This document shows positions 41,900 through 56,000 of a stretch of 64,000 nucleotides of DNA, piece after piece. Origin of the DNA: Antitrichia curtipendula (taxonomy: Eukaryota > Streptophyta > Bryopsida > Hypnales > Leucodontaceae); NCBI GenBank assembly GCA_951230915.1, contig OX579637.1, positions 868,001-932,000 of the forward strand, written 5' to 3'. The notes beneath the pieces were generated by a model that was not told the origin of the DNA, made no database searches, and worked only from the letters and a program-made list of their open reading frames with translations. The position numbers were made by a program, and so were the translations under genes. Position 1 is the stretch's first letter; every line of letters begins with the position of its first letter.

Positions 41900-44800
41900 A
41901 TGTCATAAAATTTCATTTTGAAAGTGACTTGAATAAATTTGAGTAAGTTGTAAACACGCTCTAGTATTTGATTGTACAAAATTATTTAATATTTGTCTTA
42001 ATATTAATGCACCCACACGTGAATAAAAGAAAATAAGAATCAAACCAAACCTGTACTTTATTAATCCACCCAGTCACATCAGATGTCAGAAAATTTAATT
42101 TTGAAAGTGACTTGAATAAATTTGTGTAAGTTGTAAACACGCACTAGTATTTGAATGTACAAAATTATTTAATATTTGTCTTAATATTAATGCACCCACA
42201 TGTGAATAAAAGAAAATGAGAATCAAACCAGACCTGTACTTTATTAATCCACCTAGTCACATCAAAGGTCATAGAATTTCATTTTGAAAGTGACTTGAAT
42301 AAATTTGAGTTAGTTGTAAACACGCTCTAGTATTTGAATGTACAAAATTATTTAATATTTGTCTGAATATTAATGCACCCACACGTGAATAAAAGAAAAT
42401 GGGAATCAAACCAGACCTATACTTTATTAATCCACCCAGTCACATCAAATGTCATAGAATTTCATTTTGAAAGTGACTTGAATAAATTTGAGTAAGTTGT
42501 AGACACGCTCTAGTATTTAAATGTACAAAATTATTTAATATTTGTGTAAAGATTAATGCAACTACACTTGAACAAAAGCAAATGGGAATTAAACCAGTCC
42601 TGTACTTTATTAATCCACCCAATCACATCAGATGTCATAAAATTTCATTTTGAAAGCGACTTGAATAAATTTGAGTAAGTTGTAAACACGCTCTAGTATT
42701 TGAATGTACAAAATTATTTAACCTCTGTATAAGGATTAATGCACCCACACGTGAACAAAAGAAAATGGGAATCAAACCAAACCTGTACTTTATTAATCCA
42801 CCCAGTCACATCAAATGTCATAGAATTTCATTTTGAAAGTGACTTGAATAAATTTGAGTAAGTTGTAAACACGCTCTAGTATTTGAATGTACAAAATTAT
42901 TTAATATTTGTCTTAATATTAATGCACCCACACGTGAATAAAAGAAAATGGGAATCAAACCAGACCTATACTTTATTAATCCACCCAGTCACATCAAATG
43001 TCATAGAATTTCATTTTGAAAGTGACTTGAATAAATTTGAGTAAGTTGTAAACACGCTCTAGTATTTAAATGTACAAAATTATTTAATATTTGTGTAAAG
43101 ATTAATGCAACTACACTTGAACAAAAGCAAATGGGAATTAAACCAGACCTGTACTTTATTAATCCACCCAATCACATCAGATGTCATAAAATTTCATTTT
43201 GAAAGTGACTTGAATAAATTTGAGTAAGTTGTAATCACGCTCTAGTATTTGAATGTACAAAATTATTTAATATTTGTGTAAAGATTAATGCAACTACACT
43301 TGAACAAAAGCAAATGGGAATTAAACCAGACCTGTACTTTATTAATCCACCCAGTCACATCAGATGTCATAAAAATTCATTTTGAAAGTGACTTGAATAA
43401 GTTTGAGTAAGTTGAAAACACGCTCTAGTATTTGAATGTACAAAATTATTTAGTATTTGTGTAAAGATTAATGCAACTACACTTGAACAAAAGCAAATGG
43501 GAATTAAACCAGACCTGTACTTTATTAATCCACCCAGTCACATCAGATGTCATAAAAATTCATTTTGAAAGTGACTTGAATAAATTTGTGTAAGTTGTAA
43601 ACACGCACTAGTATTTGAATGTACAAAATTAATTAATATTTGTGTAAAGATTAATGCAACTACACTTGAACAAAAGCAAATGGGAATTCAACCAGTCCTG
43701 TACTTTATTAATCCACCCAATCACATCAGATGTCATAAAATTTCATTTTGAAAGCGACTTGAATAAATTTGAGTAAGTTGTAAACCCGCTCTAGTATTTG
43801 AATGTACAAAATTATTTAATATTTGTCTTAATATTAATGCACCCACACGTGAATAAAAGAAAATGAGAATCAAACCAAACCTGTACTTTATTAATCCACC
43901 CAGTCACATCAGATGTCAGAAAATTTCATTTTGAAAGTGACTTGAATAAATTTGTGTAAGTTGTAAACACGCACTAGTATTTGAATGTACAAAATTATTT
44001 AATATTTGTCTTAATATTAATGCACCCACACGTGAATAAAAGAAAATGAGAATCAAACCAGACCTGTACTGTATTAATCCACCCAATCACATCAGATGTC
44101 ATAAAAATTCATTTTGAAAGTGACTTGAATGATTTTGTGTAAGTTGTAAACACGCACTAGTATTTGAATGTACAAAATTATTTAATATTTGTGTAAAGAT
44201 TAATGCAACTACACTTGAACAAAAGCAAATGGGAATTCAACCAGTCCTGTACTTTATTAATCCACCCAATCACATCAGATGTCATAAAATTTCATTTTGA
44301 AAGCGACTTGAATAAATTTGAGTAAGTTGTAAACACGCTCTAGTATTTGAATGTACAAAATTATTTAACCTCTGTATAAGGATTAATGCACCCACACGTG
44401 AACAAAAGAAAATGGGAATCAAACCAAACCTGTACTTTATTAATCCACCCAGTCACATCAAATGTCATAGAATTTCATTTTGAAAGTGACTTGAATAAAT
44501 TTGAGTAAGTTGTAATCACGCTCGAGTATTTGAATGTACAAAATTATTTAATATTTGTGTAAAGATTAATGCAACTACACTTGAACAAAAGCAAATGGGA
44601 ATTCAACCAGTCCTGTACTTTATTAATCCACCCAATTACATCAGATGTCATAAAATTTCATTTTGAATGCGACTTGAATAAATTTGAGTAAGTTGTAAAC
44701 ACGCTCTATTATTTGAATGTACAAAATTAATTAACCTTTGTATAAGGATTAATGCACCCACACGTGAACAAAAGCAAATGGGAATCAAGCCAAACCTGTA

Positions 44801-45925
44801 CTTTATTAATCCACCCAGTCACATCAAATGTCATAGAATTTTATTTCGAAAGTGACTTGAATAAATTTGACTAAGTTGTAAACACGCTCTAGTATTTGAA
44901 TGTACAAAATTAATTAATATTTGTGTAAAGATTAATGCAACTACACTTGAACAAAAGCAAATGGGAATTCAACCAGACCTGTACTTTATTAATCCAGCCA
45001 ATCACATCAGATGTCATAAAATTTCATTTTGAAAGTGACTTGAATAAATTTGAGTAAGTTGTAAACACGCTCTAGTATTTGAATGTGCAAAATTATTTAA
45101 TATTTGTCTTAATATTAATGCACCCACACGTGAATAAAAGAAAATGAGAATCAAACCAAACCTGTACTTTATTAATCCACCCAGTCACATCAGATGTCAT
45201 AAAATTTCATTTTGAAAGTGACTTGAATAAATTTGTGTAAGTTGTAAACACGCACTAGTATTTGAATGTACAAAATTATTTAATATTTGTCTTAATATTA
45301 ATGCACCCACATGTGAATAAAAGAAAATGAGAATCAAACCAGACCTGTACTTTATTAATCCACCTAGTCACATCAGATGTCATAAAATTTCATTTTGAAA
45401 GTGACTTGAATAAATTTGAGTAAGTTGTAAACACGCTCTAGTATTTGAATGTACAAAATTAATTAACCTTTGTATAAGGATTAATGCACCCACACGTGAA
45501 CAAAAGAAAATGGGAATTAAACCAAACCTGTACTTTATTAATCCACCCAGTCACATCAATTGTCATAGAATTTCATTTTGAAAGTGACTTGAATAAATTT
45601 GACTGAGTTGTAAACACGCTCTAGTATTTGAATGTACAAAATTAATTAATATTTGTGTAAAGATTAATGCAACTACACTTGAACAAAAGCAAATGGGAAT
45701 TAAACCAGACCTGTACTTTATTAATCCACCCAATCACATCAGATGTCAGAGAAATTCATTTTGAAAGTGACTTGAATAAATTTGAATAAGTCGTAAACAC
45801 GCTCTAGTATTTGAATGTACAAAATTAATTAACCTTTGTATAAGGATTAATGCACCCACACGTGAACAAAAGAAAATGGGAATCAAACCAAACCTGTACT
45901 TTATTAATCCACCCAGTCACATCAG
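41900..45925 (+). repeat. B3 higher-order repeat unit 2 (22 monomers, 4026 bp)
   Basis: Same order as unit 1 with three extra monomers before GAATGATTTT. The extra block lies around 42632-43180 and makes the TATTTAAATG monomer occur twice, at about 42518 and 43067, 549 bp apart. The inserted GAAAGCGAC and AACCTCTGTATAAGG monomers match those near 44284-44400 of the same unit, which points to unequal exchange between HOR copies. Diagnostic states are AAAATTTAATTTTG, GAGTTAG and GTAGACACG. Confidence 0.85.
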
Positions 45926-48304
45926 ATGTCATAAAATTTCATTTTGAAAGTGACTTGAATAAATTTGAGTAAGTTGTAAACACGCTCTAGTATTTGATTG
46001 TACAAAATTATTTAATATTTGTCTTAATATTAATGCACCCACACGTGAATAAAAGAAAATAAGAATCAAACCAAACCTGTACTTTATTAATCCACCCAGT
46101 CACATCAGATGTCAGAAAATTTGATTTTGAAAGTGACTTGAATAAATTTGTGTAAGTTGTAAACACGCACTAGTATTTGAATGTACAAAATTATTTAATA
46201 TTTGTCTTAATATTAATGCACCCACATGTGAATAAAAGAAAATGAGAATCAAACCAGACCTGTACTTTATTAATCCACCTAGTCACATCAAAGGTCATAG
46301 AATTTCATTTTGAAAGTGACTTGAATAAATTTGAGTTAGTTGTAAACACGCTCTAGTATTTGAATGTACAAAATTATTTAATATTTGTCTGAATATTAAT
46401 GCACCCACACGTGAATAAAAGAAAATGGGAATCAAACCAGACCTATACTTTATTAATCCACCCAGTCACATCAAATGTCATAGAATTTCATTTTGAAAGT
46501 GACTTGAATAAATTTGAGTAAGTTGTAGACACGCTCTAGTATTTAAATGTACAAAATTATTTAATATTTGTGTAAAGATTAATGCAACTACACTTGAACA
46601 AAACCAAATGGGAATTAAACCAGTCCTGTACTTTATTAATCCACCCAATCACATCAGATGTCATAAAATTTCATTTTGAAAGCGACTTGAATAAATTTGA
46701 GTAAGTTGTAAACACGCTCTAGTATTTGAATGTACAAAATTATTTAACCTCTGTATAAGGATTAATGCACCCACACGTGAACAAAAGAAAATGGGAATCA
46801 AACCAAACCTGTACTTTATTAATCCACCCAGTCACATCAAATGTCATAGAATTTCATTTTGAAAGTGACTTGAATAAATTTGAGTAAGTTGTAATCACGC
46901 TCGAGTATTTGAATGTACAAAATTATTTAATATTTGTGTAAAGATTAATGCAACTACACTTGAACAAAAGCAAATGGGAATTCAACCAGTCCTGTACTTT
47001 ATTAATCCACCCAATTACATCAGATGTCATAAAATTTCATTTTGAAAGCGACTTGAATAAATTTGAGTAAGTTGTAAACACGCTCTATTATTTGAATGTA
47101 CAAAATTAATTAACCTTTGTATAAGGATTAATGCACCCACACGTGAACAAAAGCAAATGGGAATCAAGCCAAACCTGTACTTTATTAATCCACCCAGTCA
47201 CATCAAATGTCATAGAATTTTATTTCGAAAGTGACTTGAATAAATTTGACTAAGTTGTAAACACGCTCTAGTATTTGAATGTACAAAATTAATTAATATT
47301 TGTGTAAAGATTAATGCAACTACACTTGAACAAAAGCAAATGGGAATTCAACCAGACCTGTACTTTATTAATCCAGCCAATCACATCAGATGTCATAAAA
47401 TTTCATTTTGAAAGTGACTTGAATAAATTTGAGTAAGTTGTAAACACGCTCTAGTATTTGAATGTGCAAAATTATTTAATATTTGTCTTAATATTAATGC
47501 ACCCACACGTGAATAAAAGAAAATGAGAATCAAACCAAACCTGTACTTTATTAATCCACCCAGTCACATCAGATGTCAGAAAATTTCATTTTGAAAGTGA
47601 CTTGAATAAATTTGTGTAAGTTGTAAACACGCACTAGTATTTGAATGTAAAAAATTATTTAATATTTGTCTTAATATTAATGCACCCACATGTGAATAAA
47701 AGAAAATGAGAATCAAACCAGACCTGTACTTTATTAATCCACCTAGTCACATCAGATGTCATAAAATTTCATTTTGAAAGTGACTTGAATAAATTTGAGT
47801 AAGTTGTAAACACGCTCTAGTATTTGAATGTACAAAATTAATTAACCTTTGTATAAGGATTAATGCACCCACACGTGAACAAAAGAAAATGGGAATTAAA
47901 CCAAACCTGTACTTTATTAATCCACCCAGTCACATCAATTGTCATAGAATTTCATTTTGAAAGTGACTTGAATAAATTTGACTGAGTTGTAAACACGCTC
48001 TAGTATTTGAATGTACAAAATTAATTAATATTTGTGTAAAGATTAATGCAACTACACTTGAACAAAAGCAAATGGGAATTAAACCAGACCTGTACTTTAT
48101 TAATCCACCCAATCACATCAGATGTCAGAGAAATTCATTTTGAAAGTGACTTGAATAAATTTGAATAAGTCGTAAACACGCTCTAGTATTTGAATGTACA
48201 AAATTAATTAACCTTTGTATAAGGATTAATGCACCCACACGTGAACAAAAGAAAATGGGAATCAAACCAAACCTGTACTTTATTAATCCACCCAGTCACA
48301 TCAG
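45926..48304 (+). repeat. B3 higher-order repeat unit 3 (13 monomers, 2379 bp)
   Basis: A shortened unit without the GAATGATTTT monomer and its neighbours. It keeps AACCTCTGTATAAGG (near 46747), GTAATCACGCTCGAG and CAAGCC. It shares GTAGACACG (near 46527) and GAGTTAG with unit 2 but has AAAATTTGATTTTG. A private AAAACCAAATGGG lies near 46600. Confidence 0.85.
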
Positions 48305-49768
48305 ATGTCATAAAATTTCATTTTGAAAGTGACTTGAATAAATTTGAGTAAGTTGTAAACACGCTCTAGTATTTGATTGTACAAAATTATTTAATATTTG
48401 TCTTAATATTAATGCACCCACACGTGAATAAAAGAAAATAAGAATCAAACCAAACCTGTACTTTATTAATCCACCCAGTCACATCAGATGTCAGAAAATT
48501 TGATTTTGAAAGTGACTTGAATAAATTTGTGTAAGTTGTAAACACGCACTAGTATTTGAATGTACAAAATTATTTAATATTTGTCTTAATATTAATGCAC
48601 CCACATGTGAATAAAAGAAAATGAGAATCAAACCAGACCTGTACTTTATTAATCCACCTAGTCACATCAAAGGTCATAGAATTTCATTTTGAAAGTGACT
48701 TGAATAAATTTGAGTTAGTTGTAAACACGCTCTAGTATTTGAATGTACAAAATTATTTAATATTTGTCTGAATATTAATGCACCCACACGTGAATAAAAG
48801 AAAATGGGAATCAAACCAGACCTATACTTTATTAATCCACCCAGTCACATCAAATGTCATAGAATTTCATTTTGAAAGTGACTTGAATAAATTTGAGTAA
48901 GTTGTAAACACGCTCTAGTATTTAAATGTACAAAATTATTTAATATTTGTGTAAAGATTAATGCACCCACACGTGAATAAAAGAAAATGAGAATCAAACC
49001 AAACCTGTACTTTATTAATCCACCCAGTCACATCAGATGTCAGAAAATTTCATTTTGAAAGTGACTTGAATAAATTTGTGTAAGTTGTAAACACGCACTA
49101 GTATTTGAATGTAAAAAATTATTTAATATTTGTCTTAATATTAATGCACCCACATGTGAATAAAAGAAAATGAGAATCAAACCAGACCTGTACTTTATTA
49201 ATCCACCTAGTCACATCAGATGTCATAAAATTTCATTTTGAAAGTGACTTGAATAAATTTGAGTAAGTTGTAAACACGCTCTAGTATTTGAATGTACAAA
49301 ATTAATTAACCTTTGTATAAGGATTAATGCACCCACACGTGAACAAAAGAAAATGGGAATTAAACCAAACCTGTACTTTATTAATCCACCCAGTCACATC
49401 AATTGTCATAGAATTTCATTTTGAAAGTGACTTGAATAAATTTGACTGAGTTGTAAACACGCTCTAGTATTTGAATGTACAAAATTAATTAATATTTGTG
49501 TAAAGATTAATGCAACTACACTTGAACAAAAGCAAATGGGAATTAAACCAGACCTGTACTTTATTAATCCACCCAATCACATCAGATGTCAGAGAAATTC
49601 ATTTTGAAAGTGACTTGAATAAATTTGAATAAGTCGTAAACACGCTCTAGTATTTGAATGTACAAAATTAATTAACCTTTGTATAAGGATTAATGCACCC
49701 ACACGTGAACAAAAGAAAATGGGAATCAAACCAAACCTGTACTTTATTAATCCACCCAGTCACATCAG
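48305..49768 (+). repeat. B3 higher-order repeat unit 4 (8 monomers, 1464 bp) with a deletion junction
   Basis: The shortest unit. It matches unit 3 with five monomers removed. At 48942-48985 a class c centre (GTGTAAAGATTAATGC) runs straight into a class a tail (ACCCACACGTGAATAAAAG), a combination I did not see elsewhere in B3. The left part aligns with 46582 (13 monomers back) and the right part with 47497 (8 monomers back), exactly the five missing monomers. Confidence 0.85.
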
Positions 49769-52700
49769 ATGTCATAAAATTTCATTTTGAAAGTGACTTG
49801 AATAAATTTGAGTAAGTTGTAAACACGCTCTAGTATTTGATTGTACAAAATTATTTAATATTTGTCTTAATATTAATGCACCCACACGTGAATAAAAGAA
49901 AATAAGAATCAAACCAAACCTGTACTTTATTAATCCACCCAGTCACATCAGATGTCAGAAAATTTGATTTTGAAAGTGACTTGAATAAATTTGTGTAAGT
50001 TGTAAACACGCACTAGTATTTGAATGTACAAAATTATTTAATATTTGTCTTAATATTAATGCACCCACATGTGAATAAAAGAAAATGAGAATCAAACCAG
50101 ACCTGTACTTTATTAATCCACCTAGTCACATCAAAGGTCATAGAATTTCATTTTGAAAGTGACTTGAATAAATTTGAGTTAGTTGTAAACACGCTCTAGT
50201 ATTTGAATGTACAAAATTATTTAATATTTGTCTGAATATTAATGCACCCACACGTGAATAAAAGAAAATGGGAATCAAACCAGACCTATACTTTATTAAT
50301 CCACCCAGTCACATCAAATGTCATAGAATTTCATTTTGAAAGTGACTTGAATAAATTTGAGTAAGTTGTAAACACGCTCTAGTATTTAAATGTACAAAAT
50401 TATTTAATATTTGTGTAAAGATTAATGCAACTACACTTGAACAAAAGCAAATGGGAATTAAACCAGACCTGTACTTTATTAATCCACCCAGTCACATCAG
50501 ATGTCATAAAAATTCATTTTGAAAGTGACTTGAATAAATTTGAGTAAGTTGAAAACACGCTCTAGTATTTGAATGTACAAAATTATTTAGTATTTGTGTA
50601 AAGATTAATGCAACTACACTTGAACAAAAGCAAATGGGAATTAAACCAGACCTGTACTTTTTTAATCCACCCAGTCACATCAGATGTCATAAAAATTCAT
50701 TTTGAAAGTGACTTGAATAAATTTGTGTAAGTTGTAAACACGCACTAGTATTTGAATGTACAAAATTAATTAATATTTGTGTAAAGATTAATGCAACTAC
50801 ACTTGAACAAAAGCAAATGGGAATTCAACCAGTCCTGTACTTTATTAATCCACCCAATCACATCAGATGTCATAAAATTTCATTTTGAAAGCGACTTGAA
50901 TAAATTTGAGTAAGTTGTAAACACGCTCTAGTATTTGAATGTACAAAATTATTTAATATTTGTCTTAATATTAATGCACCCACACGTGAATAAAAGAAAA
51001 TGAGAATCAAACCAAACCTGTACTTTATTAATCCACCCAGTCACATCAGATGTCAGAAAATTTCATTTTGAAAGTGACTTGAATAAATTTGTGTAAGTTG
51101 TAAACACGCACTAGTATTTGAATGTACAAAATTATTTAATATTTGTCTTAATATTAATGCACCCACACGTGAATAAAAGAAAATGAGAATCAAACCAGAC
51201 CTGTACTTTATTAATCCACCCAATCACATCAGATGTCATAAAAATTCATTTTGAAAGTGACTTGAATGATTTTGTGTAAGTTGTAAACACGCACTAGTAT
51301 TTGAATGTACAAAATTATTTAATATTTGTGTAAAGATTAATGCAACTACACTTGAACAAAAGCAAATGGGAATTCAACCAGTCCTGTACTTTATTAATCC
51401 ACCCAATCACATCAGATGTCATAAAATTTCATTTTGAAAGCGACTTGAATAAATTTGAGTAAGTTGTAAACACGCTCTAGTATTTGAATGTACAAAATTA
51501 ATTAACCTTTGTATAAGGATTAATGCACCCACACGTGAACAAAAGAAAATGGGAATCAAACCAAACCTGTACTTTATTAATCCACCTAGTCACATCAAAT
51601 GTCATAGAATTTCATTTTGAAAGTGACTTGAATAAATTTGAGTAAGTTGTAATCACGCTCGAGTATTTGAATGTACAAAATTATTTAATATTTGTGTAAA
51701 GATTAATGCAACTACACTTGAACAAAAGCAAATGGGAATTCAACCAGTCCTGTACTTTATTAATCCACCCAATTACATCAGATGTCATAAAATTTCATTT
51801 TGAAAGCGACTTGAATAAATTTGAGTAAGTTGTAAACACGCTCTATTATTTGAATGTACAAAATTAATTAACCTTTGTATAAGGATTAATGCACCCACAC
51901 GTGAACAAAAGCAAATGGGAATCAAGCCAAACCTGTACTTTATTAATCCACCCAGTCACATCAAATGTCATAGAATTTTATTTCGAAAGTGACTTGAATA
52001 AATTTGACTAAGTTGTAAACACGCTCTAGTATTTGAATGTACAAAATTAATTAATATTTGTGTAAAGATTAATGCAACTACACTTGAACAAAAGCAAATG
52101 GGAATTCAACCAGACCTGTACTTTATTAATCCAGCCAATCACATCAGATGTCATAAAATTTCATTTTGAAAGTGACTTGAATTAATTTGAATAAGTTGTA
52201 AACACGCTCTAGTATTTGAATGTGCAAAATTATTTAATATTTGTCTTAATATTAATGCACCCACACGTGAATAAAAGAAAATGAGAATCAAACCAAACCT
52301 GTACTTTATTAATCCACCCAGTCACATCAGATGTCAGAAAATTTCATTTTGAAAGTGACTTGAATAAATTTGTGTAAGTTGTAAACACGCACTAGTATTT
52401 GAATGTAAAAAATTATTTAATATTTGTCTTAATATTAATGCACCCACATGTGAATAAAAGAAAATGAGAATCAAACCAGACCTGTACTTTATTAATCCAC
52501 CCAGTCACATCAGATGTCATAAAATTTCATTTTGAAAGTGACTTGAATAAATTTGAGTAAGTTGTAAACACGCTCTAGTATTTGAATGTACAAAATTAAT
52601 TAACCTTTGTATAAGGATTAATGCACCCACACGTGAACAAAAGAAAATGGGAATTAAACCAAACCTGTACTTTATTAATCCACCCAGTCACATCAATTGT

Positions 52701-53062
52701 CATAGAATTTCATTTTGAAAGTGACTTGAATAAATTTGACTGAGTTGTAAACACGCTCTAGTATTTGAATGTACAAAATTAATTAATATTTGTGTAAAGA
52801 TTAATGCAACTACACTTGAACAAAAGCAAATGGGAATTAAACCAGACCTGTACTTTATTAATCCACCCAATCACATCAGATGTCAGAGAAATTCATTTTG
52901 AAAGTGACTTGAATAAATTTGAATAAGTCGTAAACACGCTCTAGTATTTGAATGTACAAAATTAATTAACCTTTGTATAAGGATTAATGCACCCACACGT
53001 GAACAAAAGAAAATGGGAATCAAACCAAACCTGTACTTTATTAATCCACCCAGTCACATCAG
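49769..53062 (+). repeat. B3 higher-order repeat unit 5 (18 monomers, 3294 bp)
   Basis: Close to unit 1 in order, one monomer shorter. It carries GAGTTAG and AAAATTTGATTTTG like units 3 and 4, but GTAAACACG before TATTTAAATG like units 1, 4 and 6. It has the class b form TTAATTAACCTTTG where units 2 and 3 have TTATTTAACCTCTG. CTTTTTTAATCC near 50659 also occurs near 34735 in B2. Confidence 0.83.
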
Positions 53063-56000
53063 ATGTCATAAAATTTCATTTTGAAAGTGACTTGAATAAA
53101 TTTGAGTAAGTTGTAAACACGCTCTAGTATTTGATTGTACAAAATTATTTAATATTTGTCTTAATATTAATGCACCCACACGTGAATAAAAGAAAATAAG
53201 AATCAAACCAAACCTGTACTTTATTAATCCACCCAGTCACATCAGATGTTAGAAAATTTGATTTTGAAAGTGACTTGAATAAATTTGTGTAAGTTGTAAA
53301 CACGCACTAGTATTTGAATGTACAAAATTATTTAATATTTGTCTTAATATTAATGCACCCACATGTGAATAAAAGAAAATGAGAATCAAACCAGACCTGT
53401 ACTTTATTAATCCACCTAGTCACATCAAAGGTCAAAGAATTTCATTTTGAAAGTGACTTGAATAAATTTGAGTAAGTTGTAAACACGCTCTAGTATTTGA
53501 ATGTACAAAATTATTTAATATTTGTCTGAATATTAATGCACCCACACGTGAATAAAAGAAAATGGGAATCAAACCAGACCTATACTTTATTAATCCACCC
53601 AGTCACATCAAATGTCATAGAATTTCATTTTGAAAGTGACTTGAATAAATTTGAGTAAGTTGTAAACACGCTCTAGTATTTAAATGTACAAAATTATTTA
53701 ATATTTGTGTAAAGATTAATGCAACTACACTTGAACAAAAGCAAATGGGAATTAAACCAGACCTGCACTTTATTAATCCACCCAATCACATCAGATGTCA
53801 TAAAATTTCATTTTGAAAGTGACTTGAATAAATTTGAGTAAGTTGTAATCACGCTCTAGTATTTGAATGTACAAAATTATTTAATATTTGTGTAAAGATT
53901 AATGCAACTACACTTGAACAAAAGCAAATGGGAATTAAACCAGACCTGTACTTTATTAATCCACCCAGTCACATCAGATGTCATAAAAATTCATTTTGAA
54001 AGTGACTTGAATAAATTTGAGTAAGTTGAAAACACGCTCTAGTATTTGAATGTACAAAATTATTTAGTATTTGTGTAAAGATTAATGCAACTACACTTGA
54101 ACAAAAGCAAATGGGAATTAAACCAGACCTGTACTTTATTAATCCACCCAGTCACATCAGATGTCATAAAAATTCATTTTGAAAGTGACTTGAATAAATT
54201 TGTGTAAGTTGTAAACACGCACTAGTATTTGAATGTACAAAATTAATTAATATTTGTGTAAAGATTAATGCAACTACACTTGAACAAAAGCAAATGGGAA
54301 TTCAACCAGTCCTGTACTTTATTAATCCACCCAATCACATCAGATGTCATAAAATTTCATTTTGAAAGCGACTTGAATAAATTTGAGTAAGTTGTAAACA
54401 CGCTCTAGTATTTGAATGTACAAAATTATTTAATATTTGTCTTAATATTAATGCACCCACACGTGAATAAAAGAAAATGAGAATCAAACCAAACCTGTAC
54501 TTTATTAATCCACCCAGTCACATCAGATGTCAGAAAATTTCATTTTGAAAGTGACTTGAATAAATTTGTGTAAGTTGTAAACACGCACTAGTATTTGAAT
54601 GTACAAAATTATTTAATATTTGTCTTAATATTAATGCACCCACACGTGAATAAAAGAAAATGAGAATTAAACCAGACCTGTACTTTATTAATCCACCCAA
54701 TCACATCAGATGTCATAAAAATTCATTTTGAAAGTGACTTGAATGATTTTGTGTAAGTTGTAAACACGCACTAGTATTTGAATGTACAAAATTATTTAAT
54801 ATTTGTGTAAAGATTAATGCAACTACACTTGAACAAAAGCAAATGGGAATTCAACCAGTCCTGTACTTTATTAATCCACCCAATCACATCAGATGTCATA
54901 AAATTTCATTTTGAAAGCGACTTGAATAAATTTGAGTAAGTTGTAAACACGCTCTAGTATTTGAATGTACAAAATTAATTAACCTTTGTATAAGGATTAA
55001 TGCACCCACACGTGAACAAAAGAAAATGGGAATCAAACCAAACCTGTACTTTATTAATCCACCCAGTCACATCAAATGTCATAGAATTTCATTTTGAAAG
55101 TGACTTGAATAAATTTGAGTAAGTTGTAATCACGCTCTAGTATTTGAATGTACAAAATTATTTAATATTTGTGTAAAGATTAATGCAACTACACTTGAAC
55201 AAAAGCAAATGGGAATTAAACCAGACCTGTACTTTATAAATCCACCTAGTCACATCAATTGTCATAGAATTTCATTTTGGAAGTGAGCTGAATAAATTTG
55301 TATAAGTTGTAAACACGCTCTAGTATTTGAATGCACAAAAATATTTAATTTTTTAGTGAAATTTAATGCACCCACACGTGAACAAAAGAAAATGGGAATC
55401 AAACCAAACCTGTACTTTATTAATCCACCCAGTCACATCAAATGTCATAGAATTTCATTTTGAAAGTGACTTGAATAAATTTGAGTAAGTTGTAAACACG
55501 CTCTAGTATTTGAATGTACAAAATTAATTAATATTTGTCTTAATATTAATGCACCCACACGTGAATAAAAGAAAATGAGAATCAAACCAGACCTGTACTT
55601 TATTAATCCACCTAGTCACATCAAAGGTTATAGAATTTTATTTCGAAAGTGACTTGAATAAATTTGACTAAGTTGTAAACACGCTCTAGTATTTGAATGT
55701 ACAAAATTAATTAATATTTGTGTAAAGATTAATGCAACTACACTTGAACAAAAGCAAATGGGAATTCAACCAGACCTGTACTTTATTAATCCAGCCAATC
55801 ACATCAGATGTCATAAAATTTCATTTTGAAAGTGACTTGAATAAATTTGAGTAAGTTGTAAACACGCTCTATTATTTGAATGTACAAAATTAATTAACCT
55901 ATGTATAAGGATTAATGCACCCACACGTGAACAAAAGAAAATGGGAATCAAGCCAAACCTGTACTTTATTAATCCACCCAGTCACATCAAATGTCATAAA

